Source: Brevipalpus yothersi (taxonomy: Eukaryota > Arthropoda > Arachnida > Trombidiformes > Tenuipalpidae). Taken from it: a DNA stretch of 64,000 bases. Under the pieces are notes generated by a model that saw only the letters and a program-made list of their open reading frames with translations, did not search any database and had not been told where the DNA came from. Below are positions 52,601 through 63,841 of the stretch, piece by piece (position 1 is the stretch's first letter; every line of letters starts with the position of its first letter). The stretch covers positions 1 to 64,000 of the forward strand of contig QZCP01000779.1 of assembly GCA_003956705.1 (NCBI GenBank). The letters run 5' to 3'. The translations under genes and the position numbers were made by a program.

Positions 52601-53363
52601 TGTGTATAGATGAGATGATTAATCATTTTTTGTGTTGCCCAGGAAACTTTCAAAAAGTATTTCAACATCTTATTGGTAGTATTGATAACTCAAATGTTTT
52701 CAACTGGTTTATGGAATGTGCTGGAATTGAATATCAGCAGATTTTGGATGGCTGTATATATTTTGGTATACCAATATATTGGAGCAACTTTTTGGGCAGC
52801 AATTTTTATTACACAAGGACCAGAGTTCCGAAGAGTTTATACACCGAAAAAAATTAAGGCCCTCAATGGTCAAAAAGTGGATAAAAATTTGAATCTAATA
52901 GATTCTTCGCTCAACACAGTTGAGAAGCATCAGAGGGAACTCAACAATCATCAAAATAATAATGATACCAATTTGATTCCTAAAATCAAGATACACAAGA
53001 ATAAAGCCAGCTTGATTGTATCACGAAAGCTTATTGAGCATATTTTGGGCGTTTCACTTCGTATTCTACGAGGGACATACTTTATTCATGTCACTTTTCT
53101 AACATGGTACTGTGCCCAACGAAAAGACATTCTATCGCATGGAATCTTTGATCTTGTAAGTTGAATTCGAGCATATGTTGTACTGCTCTATGATTAATAA
53201 CGAAACTGATTGATAATTCCATTCATAGGTTACAAGGACCCATGGGTTGACTATTTTGTGTATAGTTAGTGGATTTGTATTTTATTTATTTGTTGGTGGA
53301 CCAACAGAGAGTTTGTTACACTATTTCGACAAGAAGCCAAGGCAAAAAGTCCATCAATCCTAA
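49619..53363 (+). CDS. NRF-6-like membrane acyltransferase (acyltransferase-3 family)
   Basis: Exons: 49619-49973, 50367-50711, 50991-51096, 51251-51504, 51573-51663, 51755-51847, 51920-52085, 52151-52353, 52463-52583, 52643-53155 and 53229-53363; in phase, 793 residues. An N-terminal hydrophobic segment (ITWTISLTIVLIVW) looks like a signal peptide. It is followed by the extracellular NRF domain (LSASGRIPSNFFDGTYVDFG, EQCLQI, Cys-rich, IGYCVPSTCSSEQI), then the multi-pass acyltransferase-3 domain from about 51251 (LLLDILRVATFIAQF, PLFGSGPIYESM, CAVQTWTLSVEVQLFIM). Named after C. elegans nrf-6, which works in intestinal transport of lipids and drugs; arthropods have many copies. Substrate unknown. 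A 30-base cassette at 50030-50059, which would add a Trp-containing segment, also fits the phase between the first two exons. The start ATG at 49619 follows non-ATG sequence in the same frame. Confidence 0.88.
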
Positions 53364-53374
53364 TGATTTATTAG

Positions 53375-53380
53375 AATAAA
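53375..53380 (+). promoter_or_regulatory. Polyadenylation signal for the NRF-6-like gene
   Basis: AATAAA, 12 bases after the stop codon, so close that it is probably the real signal only if the 3' untranslated region is very short. Confidence 0.4.
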
Positions 53381-55074
53381 CCCTTGTTTTAAACAAAAAA
53401 TTAGACAAATTATTTAATGGTCATAATTATTGAGTATGAACCTATGATTACCGTGAATCAGTTACTCTGACTGGTTGGTTTCTTCAATTTGATTCGTCAA
53501 GCAGCTTTGGTTATTGAAGAACTGTGCAATATTCTTCTGCAAATTGTAGATGTGGTTTATTACATGTTAGTATAGCTCTTCTTCTGCACTAATATCTTCC
53601 AGAAGACTATAATCTTGACGGAAAGAGATCAAATAATTCGTGAGAAGGAATCTTCCAAGAGCTCAAATTGAGGTCATTCTCAAATTCTCTAGTCCGACAT
53701 TGTTTTACGATGCCTCTTCTCGAATCTATCGGCCTTCCTAAGTTCGATATCATTTGCAGTTAGTATGAAATGGCTTGAAGCCATTGGCTTCAGAGAGATC
53801 TTCCAGCTCAGAATGAGAGTGATTACAACACTATTTGATGCTGATAATTTCCTCAGTTTTCGTTATATCTCCTCTCTTCGGTGATGATGGGAGTAAAAGA
53901 CATGTCTAGGGAAAGGACGATTCTAATAAAAATTATATATTCTGGAACTACATCAGCTATGAAACACTATGAACCCATTTTTGGCTATCCAGGTCAAAGA
54001 TTGCTGGGTTTCCGAGAGTCACGATTTGATATTTGAATGGTCCGGGATGGCAGATTTTTGCTGTCGAACAGATGAAAGGCATGTGTTCAGGTTGAATAAT
54101 TCATGAACGAATCATTTTCTCAGTTTTAGTCGAGTTTCAGTAGTTAAGATTACAATTTTCAAGAGATGCTATTTCCTCCAATAAATTGATGAAAATCTAT
54201 TGAGTCAATCACGATGAATATTGTAATGATCTTTCATACCTGTAATGCGAGTATTTCAAATTCGAGGATATTTTCAGCTCATAGCTCGACTGGTTCGACT
54301 ACTCTCACGACGTTGATTCACCAGTCACGTTTCTATTATCATTACGCCATAGAGTGAATTAGGCATATGAATTTTTTTGACAAAGATCGAAGGTTGATTG
54401 TGAGGATAAATTGAGTACATCATGATAAGAGGCTCTGAAAGAATAGCAGGGGAGGTTACAGTATATTCACCGACCTAAGTTCGATCCCCAACTTACCCAT
54501 TGGACAATGCTCGTCGAGTATAGTATTCCTGAAGAATCCCAAGGTGCGTTTTCTCTCTAGGATACAAAGGTGGTCAGAAGGGGTAGGATTTTTCAGGAAT
54601 ACTTCATTTGATGTGATTCAGGAGCTGAATTGGGGGGATTGGTCAAGGTCAAAGGCCATTTTCTGAGGGCTAAACTCCGTCAATTGAGCTCTTCCCATGA
54701 CACTGGCTCCCTTTTCACTCCCTCAGCTCCTTTGCTGCTCCCTCTGCTATATCGAGCCATATTCTATCATGGAATATGGCACGCCACTGCTAATCATATC
54801 TCATCCAGAAGTCCTTGGCTTTGAAGACTGGTTTCGGAAAAGTTGTCAGAAATATGCAACATCTCTCCTCAAAGTATCAAAAGGTCATCAAAGGATTATC
54901 ACGCATGAGCTTGATGCGTTGCTGATCCATGAGATTATGATAATCAATATTCGTATTCATACACATGAGTCTGTATATACCAAGCCAATGATGACCGGCT
55001 GCTGATAGAGGGGAGAATATTGTTGGCTTGACGAGCTGCTCAACCATTTTGAGTAGTTCCGAGCATTTTTGTTC
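53381..55074. other. Decayed sequence, left part of the mobile-element region
   Basis: No frame resembles a known protein. The right end adjoins a Helitron-like fragment and may be its decayed continuation, but this could not be shown. Base composition is less AT-rich than the intergenic DNA further left. Confidence 0.45.
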
Positions 55075-55560
55075 CTAGTATGGACGTGTCGATTGGATCT
55101 GTGAGCAGTGAGCGAGCAATCTATTCATGAATCCTGGCTGATTTGGTTTCTTGACTCTTGAACTGTTATAGATTCTGATCCACACTACAGAGAGAGAATC
55201 CTGCCATTTGAATGACTTATAGCGGAGAACTGTGTTCTTGATGATAAAACAGAACCATGGGTCTCTAGCAAACCTTCCATCTTTATAGAGCATGAGGTGG
55301 TGGAAATGATCTCTCAGATAGATTTTCGTCGCTCTTGGTTGGCTAGAATCAGCTTGCGCACATGAGAATAATGTTGGGAAAGCTATGACTGCATAATCTT
55401 CTTCACTGAGTTCACTGATTGGCTCTCTTTTCATCGGTGGCTATGGGATGTTGAGCTGCTCAAATACATGCCTTTCTCGGTTGGGAGCATCGAGTAATGG
55501 AACATAGTTATCAGGTATATTGAGTTCACTCAAAGCCTGACTGAGTACTTGTTCCTTCTG
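55075..55560 (-). pseudogene. Helitron-like transposon protein fragment
   Basis: The minus-strand frame contains REPISELSEEDYAVIAFPTLF, then HLMLYKDGRFARDPWF and NTVLRY. These match the Helitron helicase-like N-terminal domain pattern (an EPINEF-GY-AFPTLFP block, then a KHLM-Y-dGRFA-hPrF block). The frame continues upstream (VPLLDAPNRERHVFEQLNIP) past one in-frame TAG at 55443-55441, with more stops above. No HUH-nuclease or helicase motif was found nearby, so this is a truncated, dead copy of a rolling-circle transposon. Confidence 0.65.
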
Positions 55561-57178
55561 ATCGGTCTATGCCTTAGAGACTAGAATTTTAGAAAATCAC
55601 CAATCCGATGAAATTTTGGCTGAATTGTCTTTACTTACCTCAATATCAGAATAGTAGGAAGTATTCTGCTTTAGCCAGTTGAGTGCTCTACGAGAAACAC
55701 CTGCACGTGCTTTGAATTGAGCCATCCCAGAGGATGTTTCTTTCTCAACAATTATGACTGACTCGAAATCCTCTATCCCATCAGGAAAGATCGTTGCTTA
55801 GGATTTTATATCTTGTTTGAAAGAACAGTAGGCAAAAACGGTCATTTCCGGCCCTTGCTCAGATTTGATCAAAACCTATTCCAGCCAGCAAAATCTCTGA
55901 CTGAAAGCACGATAGTGCTACTCTCAGCCCTGTAGAACAACTGGTTCTGGAGATACTAGTGTTTGTGTTCTAACATCTTGATTTGACAATAGATACCCTT
56001 TGAGTGACCCGATCTTCTTTATATGAAGTTTTTTGGAAAGCGCATTCAAGATTGTATTCTCTCTTATCAAATTGATAAAATATGATAGGATGAGCTGGAG
56101 AAACCTCCTTTTCCATCTTAAAAAATAAATAAGATAATTGAAGCTTCAAATTTCTCCAATCCGGAGCGAGAATGCCCACTGTTCTTGATAACATTCCCAC
56201 GATAGCGTTGTTGCTGTCATCCTCTTTTGAAGATAGGCATAACTTGATGAATCATCGCGATCAACATTTGTTCGATGAAAATCAGATTCTGGAGCTGTGA
56301 AAACACAGGATATGGATCCATGTTATTTGTAACTGTATATTTTAGGGGCTCTTCCCTACAAACAGGACAATTTCTTCTTCAAGTTGAAGATCAAAATCTT
56401 AATCTTTTTTGTGGTAGGTGGGAAAATTAGTTAATCTCAGGTTCAATAATTGGAATTCGAATTCTCTATCACAGGATATCATAAAGGGATAGGAAGCATT
56501 CAGATGATCTAAATAGCTGTCTGCTACTTGTTCAGCATCCTAACCAGCTGATCTCCGAAGTTCTTGCCTTGGTGTGGGAGCGTGACCGATTTTTTCCAGA
56601 GCTTGCCGTTCCTATCTAGCTTGATGGTGCTGACTGGATGAGGGGCTGGCTGGACAACACCCCCATATTCTTTACTCGTGTAGCTCTAGAAGGAGTCTGC
56701 CGAGGAGATTGGAACGCATGTGATGAACCCGCAATAGAATCCAGATAAGCATGCAATGGTCCAATGATAGAATAAAAAAGCATAGCGAGAGCACGCAGTA
56801 GAGATGCGCTGACCATTCTCGAAAGCCGCACTGGCCTGAGCAAGCTTTGCTCGGGCATACAGTCGACATACACAAAAGAGGATAGATGTTTTAATGGTCA
56901 GTAGTGGTTTTCCTGATCTGATTTATCTGGTTAGTGTGTGATGATGATTTGTTTAGATTGTACCATCTGGAACTCGACCTGCTGAACACGGTGATATGCA
57001 ACATGACTGATGAATTTTGTGATCGATAATTGTGTCTGACGGATTGGATGGCGGCGAAATCAGCGAAAAAAATGGCGTAAATATGTCTACCTTTATTGGT
57101 ACCGGTGTGTATCTGAATTGAGAAATATTCCGAACTCTAATGGTGTGAATTTTTCCAGGATCTGAAATTACACTTGAA
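55561..57178. other. Unassigned sequence within the mobile-element region
   Basis: Several minus-strand frames of 60-85 codons (55970-56200, 56616-56873, 56953-57186) without recognisable motifs. They may belong to the Helitron-like element or to another decayed element. Confidence 0.4.
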
Positions 57179-57547
57179 ATGTACAAGTTAACCGAAAAGT
57201 TGACTGAGGCTCGTTATAATGCGCTGGATAAGACATCAAAATTTCCCCTACTTCATGAGAACATTTTCATTCAGTTGCTGAATACAATTGAACGTGAGAC
57301 ACAACGTCAATCAGTTTCAATCAACCATCCGCCATCAGCTTTGTTGCAAGTGTGCAGAAGAATTCCTGGTGGTAACAATGAGTTTGTTCTGCTATACATT
57401 CATCCTTATGTTGTGTTCATTTCAATCCTGTGATTCATCGCTCTCAACACACCAAGAATTGATTGAACAAGATTCAATTGTTCATGGTCTGGTACGTCCT
57501 CTGCAATACCTCATAATAGTAAGAAAAACCCCAAGACGGACTCTGAA

Positions 57548-58102
57548 TTGATCATTCACAAGGCATACTTTGAACTCCTGAGATGTATGATATTCGCATT
57601 TCTTGATCTTGTAGGCCATTTCAAGCCTAAAGATTCCAAGCGAATCAATGATTGCGAAACTGTGCCATTGGCTATCCCTGATCCACAACCACCTGAGATA
57701 CCAATATCGGGAATAGATGTGGGTCCTGTTTTTCAAAATGGTAAAATATATATTCCTGAGATTCAATGTTCATTGCCCATTGAAAGTGTCCGTGTATTGA
57801 TTAGTAGAGATGCTGGAAGTGTACAAGATGAAGTCTTTGTTGATCCGTCAATTTCAATCTTAAGGGACAAGGATGAAAGAACACCAACTGAGAAGACTCC
57901 ATCCAATATTAGTATGGATGAGAAAAAAAGCTCAAGGAATGTTCTTAAAGTTATGAGTCAAAGTCCTATTGTCTCTCACTCAAAAAAACCAGGTGAAAAG
58001 CGTAATATTCTGCCTCAAGTTGGTCGTATGATCGAAATGCCTTCTAATATTCCAACTGATATTTTTAAAGAACCTCAGCCTGGCCCCCGTGATGTGCAGT
58101 GA
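57548..58102 (+). CDS. Unidentified open frame in the mobile-element region
   Basis: Up to 184 codons. A possible splice acceptor (TTGTAG) at 57608-57613 would make the coding part begin with GHFKPKDSK. The peptide is Pro-, Ser- and Lys-rich with a hydrophilic C-terminal half, no membrane segment and no motif I recognise. A helix-rich frame at 57179-57433 lies just upstream on the same strand and may belong to the same broken gene. It is one of the longer clean frames in the element-rich stretch, so it may be a real element protein. Function unknown. Confidence 0.3.
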   Translation: MIIHKAYFELLRCMIFAFLDLVGHFKPKDSKRINDCETVPLAIPDPQPPEIPISGIDVGPVFQNGKIYIPEIQCSLPIESVRVLISRDAGSVQDEVFVDPSISILRDKDERTPTEKTPSNISMDEKKSSRNVLKVMSQSPIVSHSKKPGEKRNILPQVGRMIEMPSNIPTDIFKEPQPGPRDVQ

Positions 58103-59783
58103 AAGAAAAAGACTGAGAAATATACTCCTCTTGAGAAGGATCTTCCCTCACCCTCATTTCTCTCTCATTCTTCTTTCCCTCATAGTTTCTTTTTTCTGTT
58201 GACATTTTCCCTGGTAGTTTTTTGTGTTCTTGATGATTTCAAGCCAGTTAATATAAGGAAATGGTGGATATTAATGGATATGGTTGATGAGGAAGGTATT
58301 ATGGAATATACTCGTTGGATAACGAGAAATAGCTTGGGAATGAGACCACTCAGCTTCAGGAGCTTTTTGATTGATTGCAGTAGCTTGGTGATCTGTTTGA
58401 GAATAAGAAATGAAGAGCAAACGATGAAGATTACTCTTTGCTGACTGTCTCAATGATATCCATTAACATTTGCATGTAAGATAATGCGTACAAAACGTTG
58501 GAGATCTCTAACATCCACTTGGGAAACCATTGTTTCAAAAGTCCACATTCTAATGCTCACTCTACTCTTCACTTAAGGATCACATCTGATCGAATCTATG
58601 AGACCTGAAATTTTTCATTCACATCGGGATCTAATCTGTAAACTGGGGAATACTCTCCCAAATACGTTCATAAGTTGGGGGAAATTACTGCTTTCCACGA
58701 GATGCAATCAGAATATTCCCAATTTTCCTTTAATGAAGTTTGAGCTATGAATCGTATGCCTTCCATACAAACGCAAAGAGCTCTTTTTCTATTGATAAAT
58801 TGGGCCTCTGCAATATCCCATCCAACTGATCACGAATATCTTCCTATCGAGGAAACATGACATAAGCTGAGGAACTAAATTCATTGAGGAACGGAAGTAA
58901 GGGAACAGCACAATTCGAGAGCGAATGGGACCCATTCATCAAATAGTTCTTCCTTCAATCTTGGAAGACAACCTGAGAGGAAAACCTGAATTGTATGATG
59001 TGGAGGAGATTGCGTTCCTAAATTCAAAAGTTGAACTAGCAAAAGCTCCAAACTGATGTTTGAAATCAAGTATTAGGTTAGTTTGAGTCGTGACAAAGTT
59101 TGGGTTAGATTTGTATTATCTATAGTTGTGCACCTCGTTTTCAGTTTCGAAAAATTCGGCCTCAATAAAAAGTTATGGCGTTTCTAATTTAACATGGGAT
59201 TCCCCATAGGAGGATTCTGCTAATTGTTACAGGCCAATGCAATCAAGCAGAAGGTTAGTTAAGTCTTGGTTATGAACCGAGTTAATGCCTAGGAACACTG
59301 GAGCTATCAGATGTAGGTTAGTTCACGTCATGGATACGGGTCGGAGCCCATACCCAAGTGGAACAAAGCCATCAAACATTGGTTAGGTCGCGTCGTGACA
59401 ATAGGTTGGAGCCCATGCCCTCTTATGTTATGTTATGTTAGGATAGGTTAGGTTTGGGTATGTTAGGTTATGTAATTGATGGGAAGGATCAATTTTATTA
59501 CATCATCTTTCATCCAGTATCGGAGGAGACTTATCATAACGATTCATACGGCAGCGTTCAGACCTGGGTTGCTGACCCTACTAGTAAAGAGATTTAATGA
59601 TAAAATTCAGCTTGTTGGAGATGGTTCTAACTAATTGTATCACTATAGTAACTGAATTGCTCCAAATTCACAGAGTTGACAGGACTTAATCCAATTGAGT
59701 TTTATCCCTTATAACCTGCTGATATTTGATTGTTTACACTGTTTTTTCCACTGTATTCATTATTTTTCCTTTTACCTGCCACA
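58103..59783. other. Non-coding stretch with a degenerate tandem repeat
   Basis: No supported frame. The right half contains GGTTAGT/GGTTAGG-bearing repeats, listed separately. Confidence 0.5.
59253..59460. repeat. Degenerate ~64-base tandem repeat with GGTTAG motifs
   Basis: Three copies begin with GGTTAGTT or GGTTAGGT at 59253, 59316 and 59381 (spacing 63 and 65). Between copies the text GGAGCCCATRCCC and GGAACA-x-CATCA-like segments recur with mismatches. A looser relative starts at 59077. The third copy runs into TTATGTTATGTTATGTTAGG and further TTAGG-like words to about 59470. Confidence 0.6.
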
Positions 59784-60257
59784 ATGTTCGATAACACTTT
59801 CAACTACTCTACCTCTGGTATTGAAATGGTTTATCATGAGTTGATCGATCTTTCTAGCGATGTGTAAGAGAATGTGGAGATGGACGATAGATTTGATATA
59901 TTGTCGGACACGTTCTATCAACCGAGATCTTCAACTCCTGAAGTGATGGAGGGTGGTATATTGGATCATGGTGTTGATGGTGGTCTTGATGGTGGTAATG
60001 GTTACGATGGTGGTATGTTCGAGACAACAATCGATTTAGTTTCAGATGAAGAGGAATCAATGGAACCGATGGCACCCAATAACACACTACAATTGAACAA
60101 TGTTAACTATTATGATATTTTCAATAGTATTGATAGTTTCTCCCCAGGTATGGATCTTTTGCATGTGATTGAGGCTGTTGGTACTATCCCACACATTAGT
60201 GAAAGGTCCCGAATTGTATTGAAAATTAATCGAGTGTGTTGTTTTTGCTTGATTTAG
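59784..60257 (+). pseudogene. Unidentified acidic open frame with one internal stop
   Basis: From ATG 59784 the frame is open to 60257 except for a TAA at 59865-59867. The peptide is acidic and Gly/Asp-rich (for example GGILDHGVDGGLDGGNGYDGG), then Asn/Asp-rich. It is on the same strand as, and just upstream of, the polymerase-like fragments, so it may be the decayed first part of the same element gene. No domain recognised. Confidence 0.35.
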
Positions 60258-60533
60258 AATTGAACATAAGTTATGGCAATAGAGAAAATACTTCGAGGGA
60301 TAATTTTTTCACCTCACTATTGAGAGTGAAATTAGATCACCTCTCAAACAAGTTAGCTGAGTATGATGCTGACCATTCCAATGTTAACTAATGATTCTTT
60401 TCTCGAATACATTGTAATGATAATGAGCATTAAATAAAACTTGATTGTAATTTGAAACCTTTTTTTTCTTGGCGCCATCTATCGGGGAAATTTTTCAAAA
60501 GTTAAACAAGAACATAATAGGACTGCTGAAGCA

Positions 60534-61549
60534 ATGGAACAATCATATTTACCGATAGAGGAATCTTTTGAAGAGAAAAATCAGGATTCTTCAACGATGG
60601 ACAACCACAGCCTTGCCCAAGATACTGGACTACCAGCAAGCCTTGATAAATGCGAAGAACAAGAGAGCGTGTGCATACTTCCGAGAGATGTTGATGCTAC
60701 GTCGAGAATATATTAATCCTCAATACCACCAGCTCCAAGTGCATACCATGAGATAGGGTATACTGCTGTGCCATTTACCAATCCAACAAGGCGAATGAAT
60801 AATAGTAATGATTTAAAGGAGCAGAGAGGTGGGGACACTGCTCTGAATGTTAATGATTTACTGATGCAAGCTGCTCGCCGACAGAATAGTGATACAAACC
60901 CTCGCTCAAGAGTGGGTAATTCCATTACAGCCACCAATTCTGCTCCCCGATTAGAGCCTAGCTTCACTTTCAATTTGAACAACAGATATGAGGAACCATA
61001 TAATGGAGTTTTCAATAGACGTCAACGGGTTAGCCGATACTCATTGACCCATAACTCTCATCATTTGCCGATCTCGTCACAATAAATGAATCGATTGATC
61101 GATCCTATGCAAACTTCATGAGTGAATATTTGGATGAAGCTAGACCCACGGATCGGGTAATAGTTTCTATTGAGCATCATTCAATGAGCAAACCAATCTA
61201 TATAAACTTTTTGCGACTAGATTTTGACCAAAAAGCTTTTTCCAAGCGATTGAAAGCTATCGCTTTGTCAAATGAAGATTTGTTGGATGATGGAGAATTT
61301 TCCATCACTGTTAGATTAGTCAGGAACATTGGTGGTGAAGGTGGCTTTCAAACCAGACGAAACTCAGCTCCAAGAACAATCAGTGATAGGACAAAAGAAA
61401 AACGCAAGCAAGCAGCAAAGAAATCAGTCAGCTGGTTAATATTATCAAAAAGTGTAAGCAGCAGTAGTACAGTGAATGAAGCCTTGAGTAACCTCTTTTG
61501 CTCGAGTTCAAACGCCAAAACGAAACATTTTCTCTCCTGGTTAAAATAG
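60534..61549 (+). pseudogene. Fragments resembling the N-terminal part of Maverick/adintovirus-type polymerase proteins
   Basis: Three plus-strand frames follow one another: 60534-60716, 60768-61085 and 61118-61549. The last contains RPTDRVIVSIEHHSMSKPIY followed by a helix with LSNEDLLDDGEFSITVRLV and a basic Arg/Lys stretch. That order (a DRV-hydrophobic strand, a PIxlPF-like strand, a QSNExFxLD-like turn, then K-rich sequence) is what I recall from uncharacterised proteins preceding family B DNA polymerases of Maverick/Polinton and adintovirus-like elements. The middle and last frames overlap out of register near 61054-61084, so a frameshift or lost intron separates them. No polymerase motif follows; the frame ends at 61549 and a transposase remnant starts 27 bases on. 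Assignment is tentative. Confidence 0.35.
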
Positions 61550-61575
61550 AATTAATTCGCTTCGATGCATTTGGA

Positions 61576-62828
61576 CTATTCTGAAGTATCAGGAATCAAA
61601 TAAAAATCAATATCGGGATTCAATAGATGAGTCATACACAAATTAGTCCCAAAATGGGAGCATCTCATGAATGCAATATCATAGCAGCCTTCTTTGAAGC
61701 GGGGCTCATTTCTGAAGGAGGAACTGATAGTGAGAACATTATCGAACTGTGTGATGGCTTCAGTAGCAGTATACTCTGAGGCTTGCCAGGCATAACAGAG
61801 CATGGGCTGAGATTTTTGACTCAAAAGTTGGTTTTGAGTGATAAAATGCATTCCCATGATGAGGATATGGTAACAAAATTTCTCTTCCATTCTAGCATTA
61901 CCTAAATTCCTGATTTCATCCTATATACGGCGAACCAAGATCTTGTACTGACGGAAAGAATAAACATCAAAAGGTTGGATATACTCTGTAGTGCGAGGAA
62001 GGATATAATGAATTTTCAATCTGTTGGGATTGGGGAAACTCCGTACATTTTTGTCAGAAATACATGGCTGGAGACAAGTTGTTATCCAATATTTGATAGC
62101 ACCCTTGGTCATCTCACCACTCGGAGTAGATGTTACAGCAATATTTTCCGGTGTGTTGTCTTCTATATCTTGTGCAACTCTCACGCCAAATTCACCATCT
62201 TTCTCCTGGAAGCAAAGGGGAAGCTTTGGGGGCAATTAACTCGCATTGGAGATGATAACCTGGATGGTGTATAAGTGAGTTAGAGCATTCCTATTCTGGT
62301 CGAAAGCAAAAATCTTTTCCTCTCCAATATCACTCAAAGTTCTCCTCGAAACCATTTCATGGTTTGAACCAAATTTTTCAGTGTTGCATACATCATCATC
62401 GAGATTATTGGTCGACCTGAATTGATTGATTTCATTTACGAACTTTTCAGCTTCTTCATTTATCTCTGCTTCATCATTTCTAGCGCGGAAGTAACGAATT
62501 TGGTCATTCTTTGGGATGGAACTCGGTGTTTTCGCTTGAAATCTTGGATGAAATCATGGTTAGCAATAAAATCATTAAGCTGAACCTTGCGAGCAGCTCG
62601 AATCGCCCAATTCTTCAAGGTTCAATGATGAACAGGTTGCAATCCATGTCTAGCTTCCCCAAGCCAAGAGTAAAGCAAGGTCCTGATTTGTGTAAGCTCA
62701 TAAGATCGATTACCTCCTTGCTCTAGAAACTCTAGTATATTTCTAAGATGGTTACCATCCGAACTAGTATGACGTTTGAGGGTTCCCGGATAGCCTCTGC
62801 TATTATAGTCTCTTTTGATTCTGATCAT
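61576..62828 (-). pseudogene. Broken DDE transposase, jerky/pogo (CENP-B-like) type
   Basis: Read right to left: LKNWAIRAARKVQLNDF and FKRKHRVPSQRMTKFVTS match the CENP-B-type DNA-binding region. A frame change near 62480 leads to NDEAEINEEAEKFVNEIN, then NTEKFGSNHEMVSRRTLS, LTHLYTIQ, EKDGEFGVRV, PSGEMTKGAIKYW, ILPRTTEYIQPFDVYSFRQ and the Cys-rich C-terminal tail (AFMRCSHFGTNLCMTH). This is the order in DDE_1 transposases. Breaks: TGA at 62624-62622, a frameshift near 62480, a TAA just upstream of the in-frame sequence at 62235, and a stop between 61921 and 61890. The first catalytic Asp is Glu (NTEKFG), and the segment with the second (LDSW-like) is missing. Dead element. Confidence 0.75.
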
Positions 62829-63303
62829 TTCATCCCATGTTTATTGTTTTCCGATGGGCATCGGCTTCTTCTCCTTTTGAGGGCTTGGCTCATGGTCTAA
62901 TTGTGAAAGTTCTCTCGTATTATCATCCGTCTACTCCTCACTCTCATTGCCCTCATCAGCATCTTCTGTTTCATCTTAATCATCATCATCAAGGTAGGGC
63001 TCTTCTTGAGGTCTCAACTGTCCAGTTGCTTGTTTGTGAATAAAATCATATAGAATTACAGCAGATCTTATCTCAGCAGCTGTTGGTCCACTCTTTGGAT
63101 AGTTTGAAGAGCTGAATTTTTGGACGAGGAGCCAACAAACCGGTTCTGGGCTCTCTGAAATCATTTTGTTCAAACTTTTCCAATCGATTTTTCAACCTTA
63201 CTACCGAAGGAACTTTATCTTCGTTCCATTGAATGGTGATCGTTTTCAGCGAGTGAACTTTATGCCTTGAGAGAGAGGACATATCGTGGCTGATTCTGAT
63301 CAT
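62829..63303 (-). pseudogene. Possible N-terminal remains of the same transposase
   Basis: Two overlapping minus-strand frames (63303-63073 and 63173-62976) lie directly upstream of the transposase remnant on the same strand. They are basic and hydrophilic, without a motif I can name. They may be the decayed start of the element or flanking sequence. Confidence 0.3.
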
Positions 63304-63419
63304 GATCTAAAACTGATCTAAATTAACATCCTGGTCACTGACATAAAACTGACGGAAAATGAAGGGCACTTTAGGTCCTAGTCGAGATTTAAAACTGACT
63401 AAAACTGGCTAAAATCGTT

Positions 63420-63463
63420 CTGTTGAGGCCAGAAAATCGTTCTCCCGTTATGGGCCTCAACAG
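63420..63463. repeat. Inverted repeat next to the assembly gap
   Basis: CTGTTGAGGCC at 63420-63430 and GGCCTCAACAG at 63453-63463 are perfect 11-base inverted arms around a 22-base spacer. Confidence 0.8.
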
Positions 63464-63466
63464 GTT

Positions 63467-63841
63467 NNNNNNNNNNNNNNNNNNNNNNNNNNNNNNNNNN
63501 NNNNNNNNNNNNNNNNNNNNNNNNNNNNNNNNNNNNNNNNNNNNNNNNNNNNNNNNNNNNNNNNNNNNNNNNNNNNNNNNNNNNNNNNNNNNNNNNNNNN
63601 NNNNNNNNNNNNNNNNNNNNNNNNNNNNNNNNNNNNNNNNNNNNNNNNNNNNNNNNNNNNNNNNNNNNNNNNNNNNNNNNNNNNNNNNNNNNNNNNNNNN
63701 NNNNNNNNNNNNNNNNNNNNNNNNNNNNNNNNNNNNNNNNNNNNNNNNNNNNNNNNNNNNNNNNNNNNNNNNNNNNNNNNNNNNNNNNNNNNNNNNNNNN
63801 NNNNNNNNNNNNNNNNNNNNNNNNNNNNNNNNNNNNNNNNN
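63467..63841. other. Assembly gap (375 N)
   Basis: Run of unknown bases flanked by an inverted repeat on the left and a hexanucleotide repeat on the right; probably repeat-caused. Confidence 0.99.

Noticed and set aside
54448..54500. tRNA-like T-loop text (AAGTTCGATCCCC)
   Set aside because: The flanking bases do not form a five-pair T stem and no acceptor, D or anticodon arms fit around it.
61118..61549. Calling this frame an intact DNA polymerase gene
   Set aside because: Only a stretch resembling the region before the polymerase is present; no exonuclease or polymerase motifs follow and upstream frames are broken.
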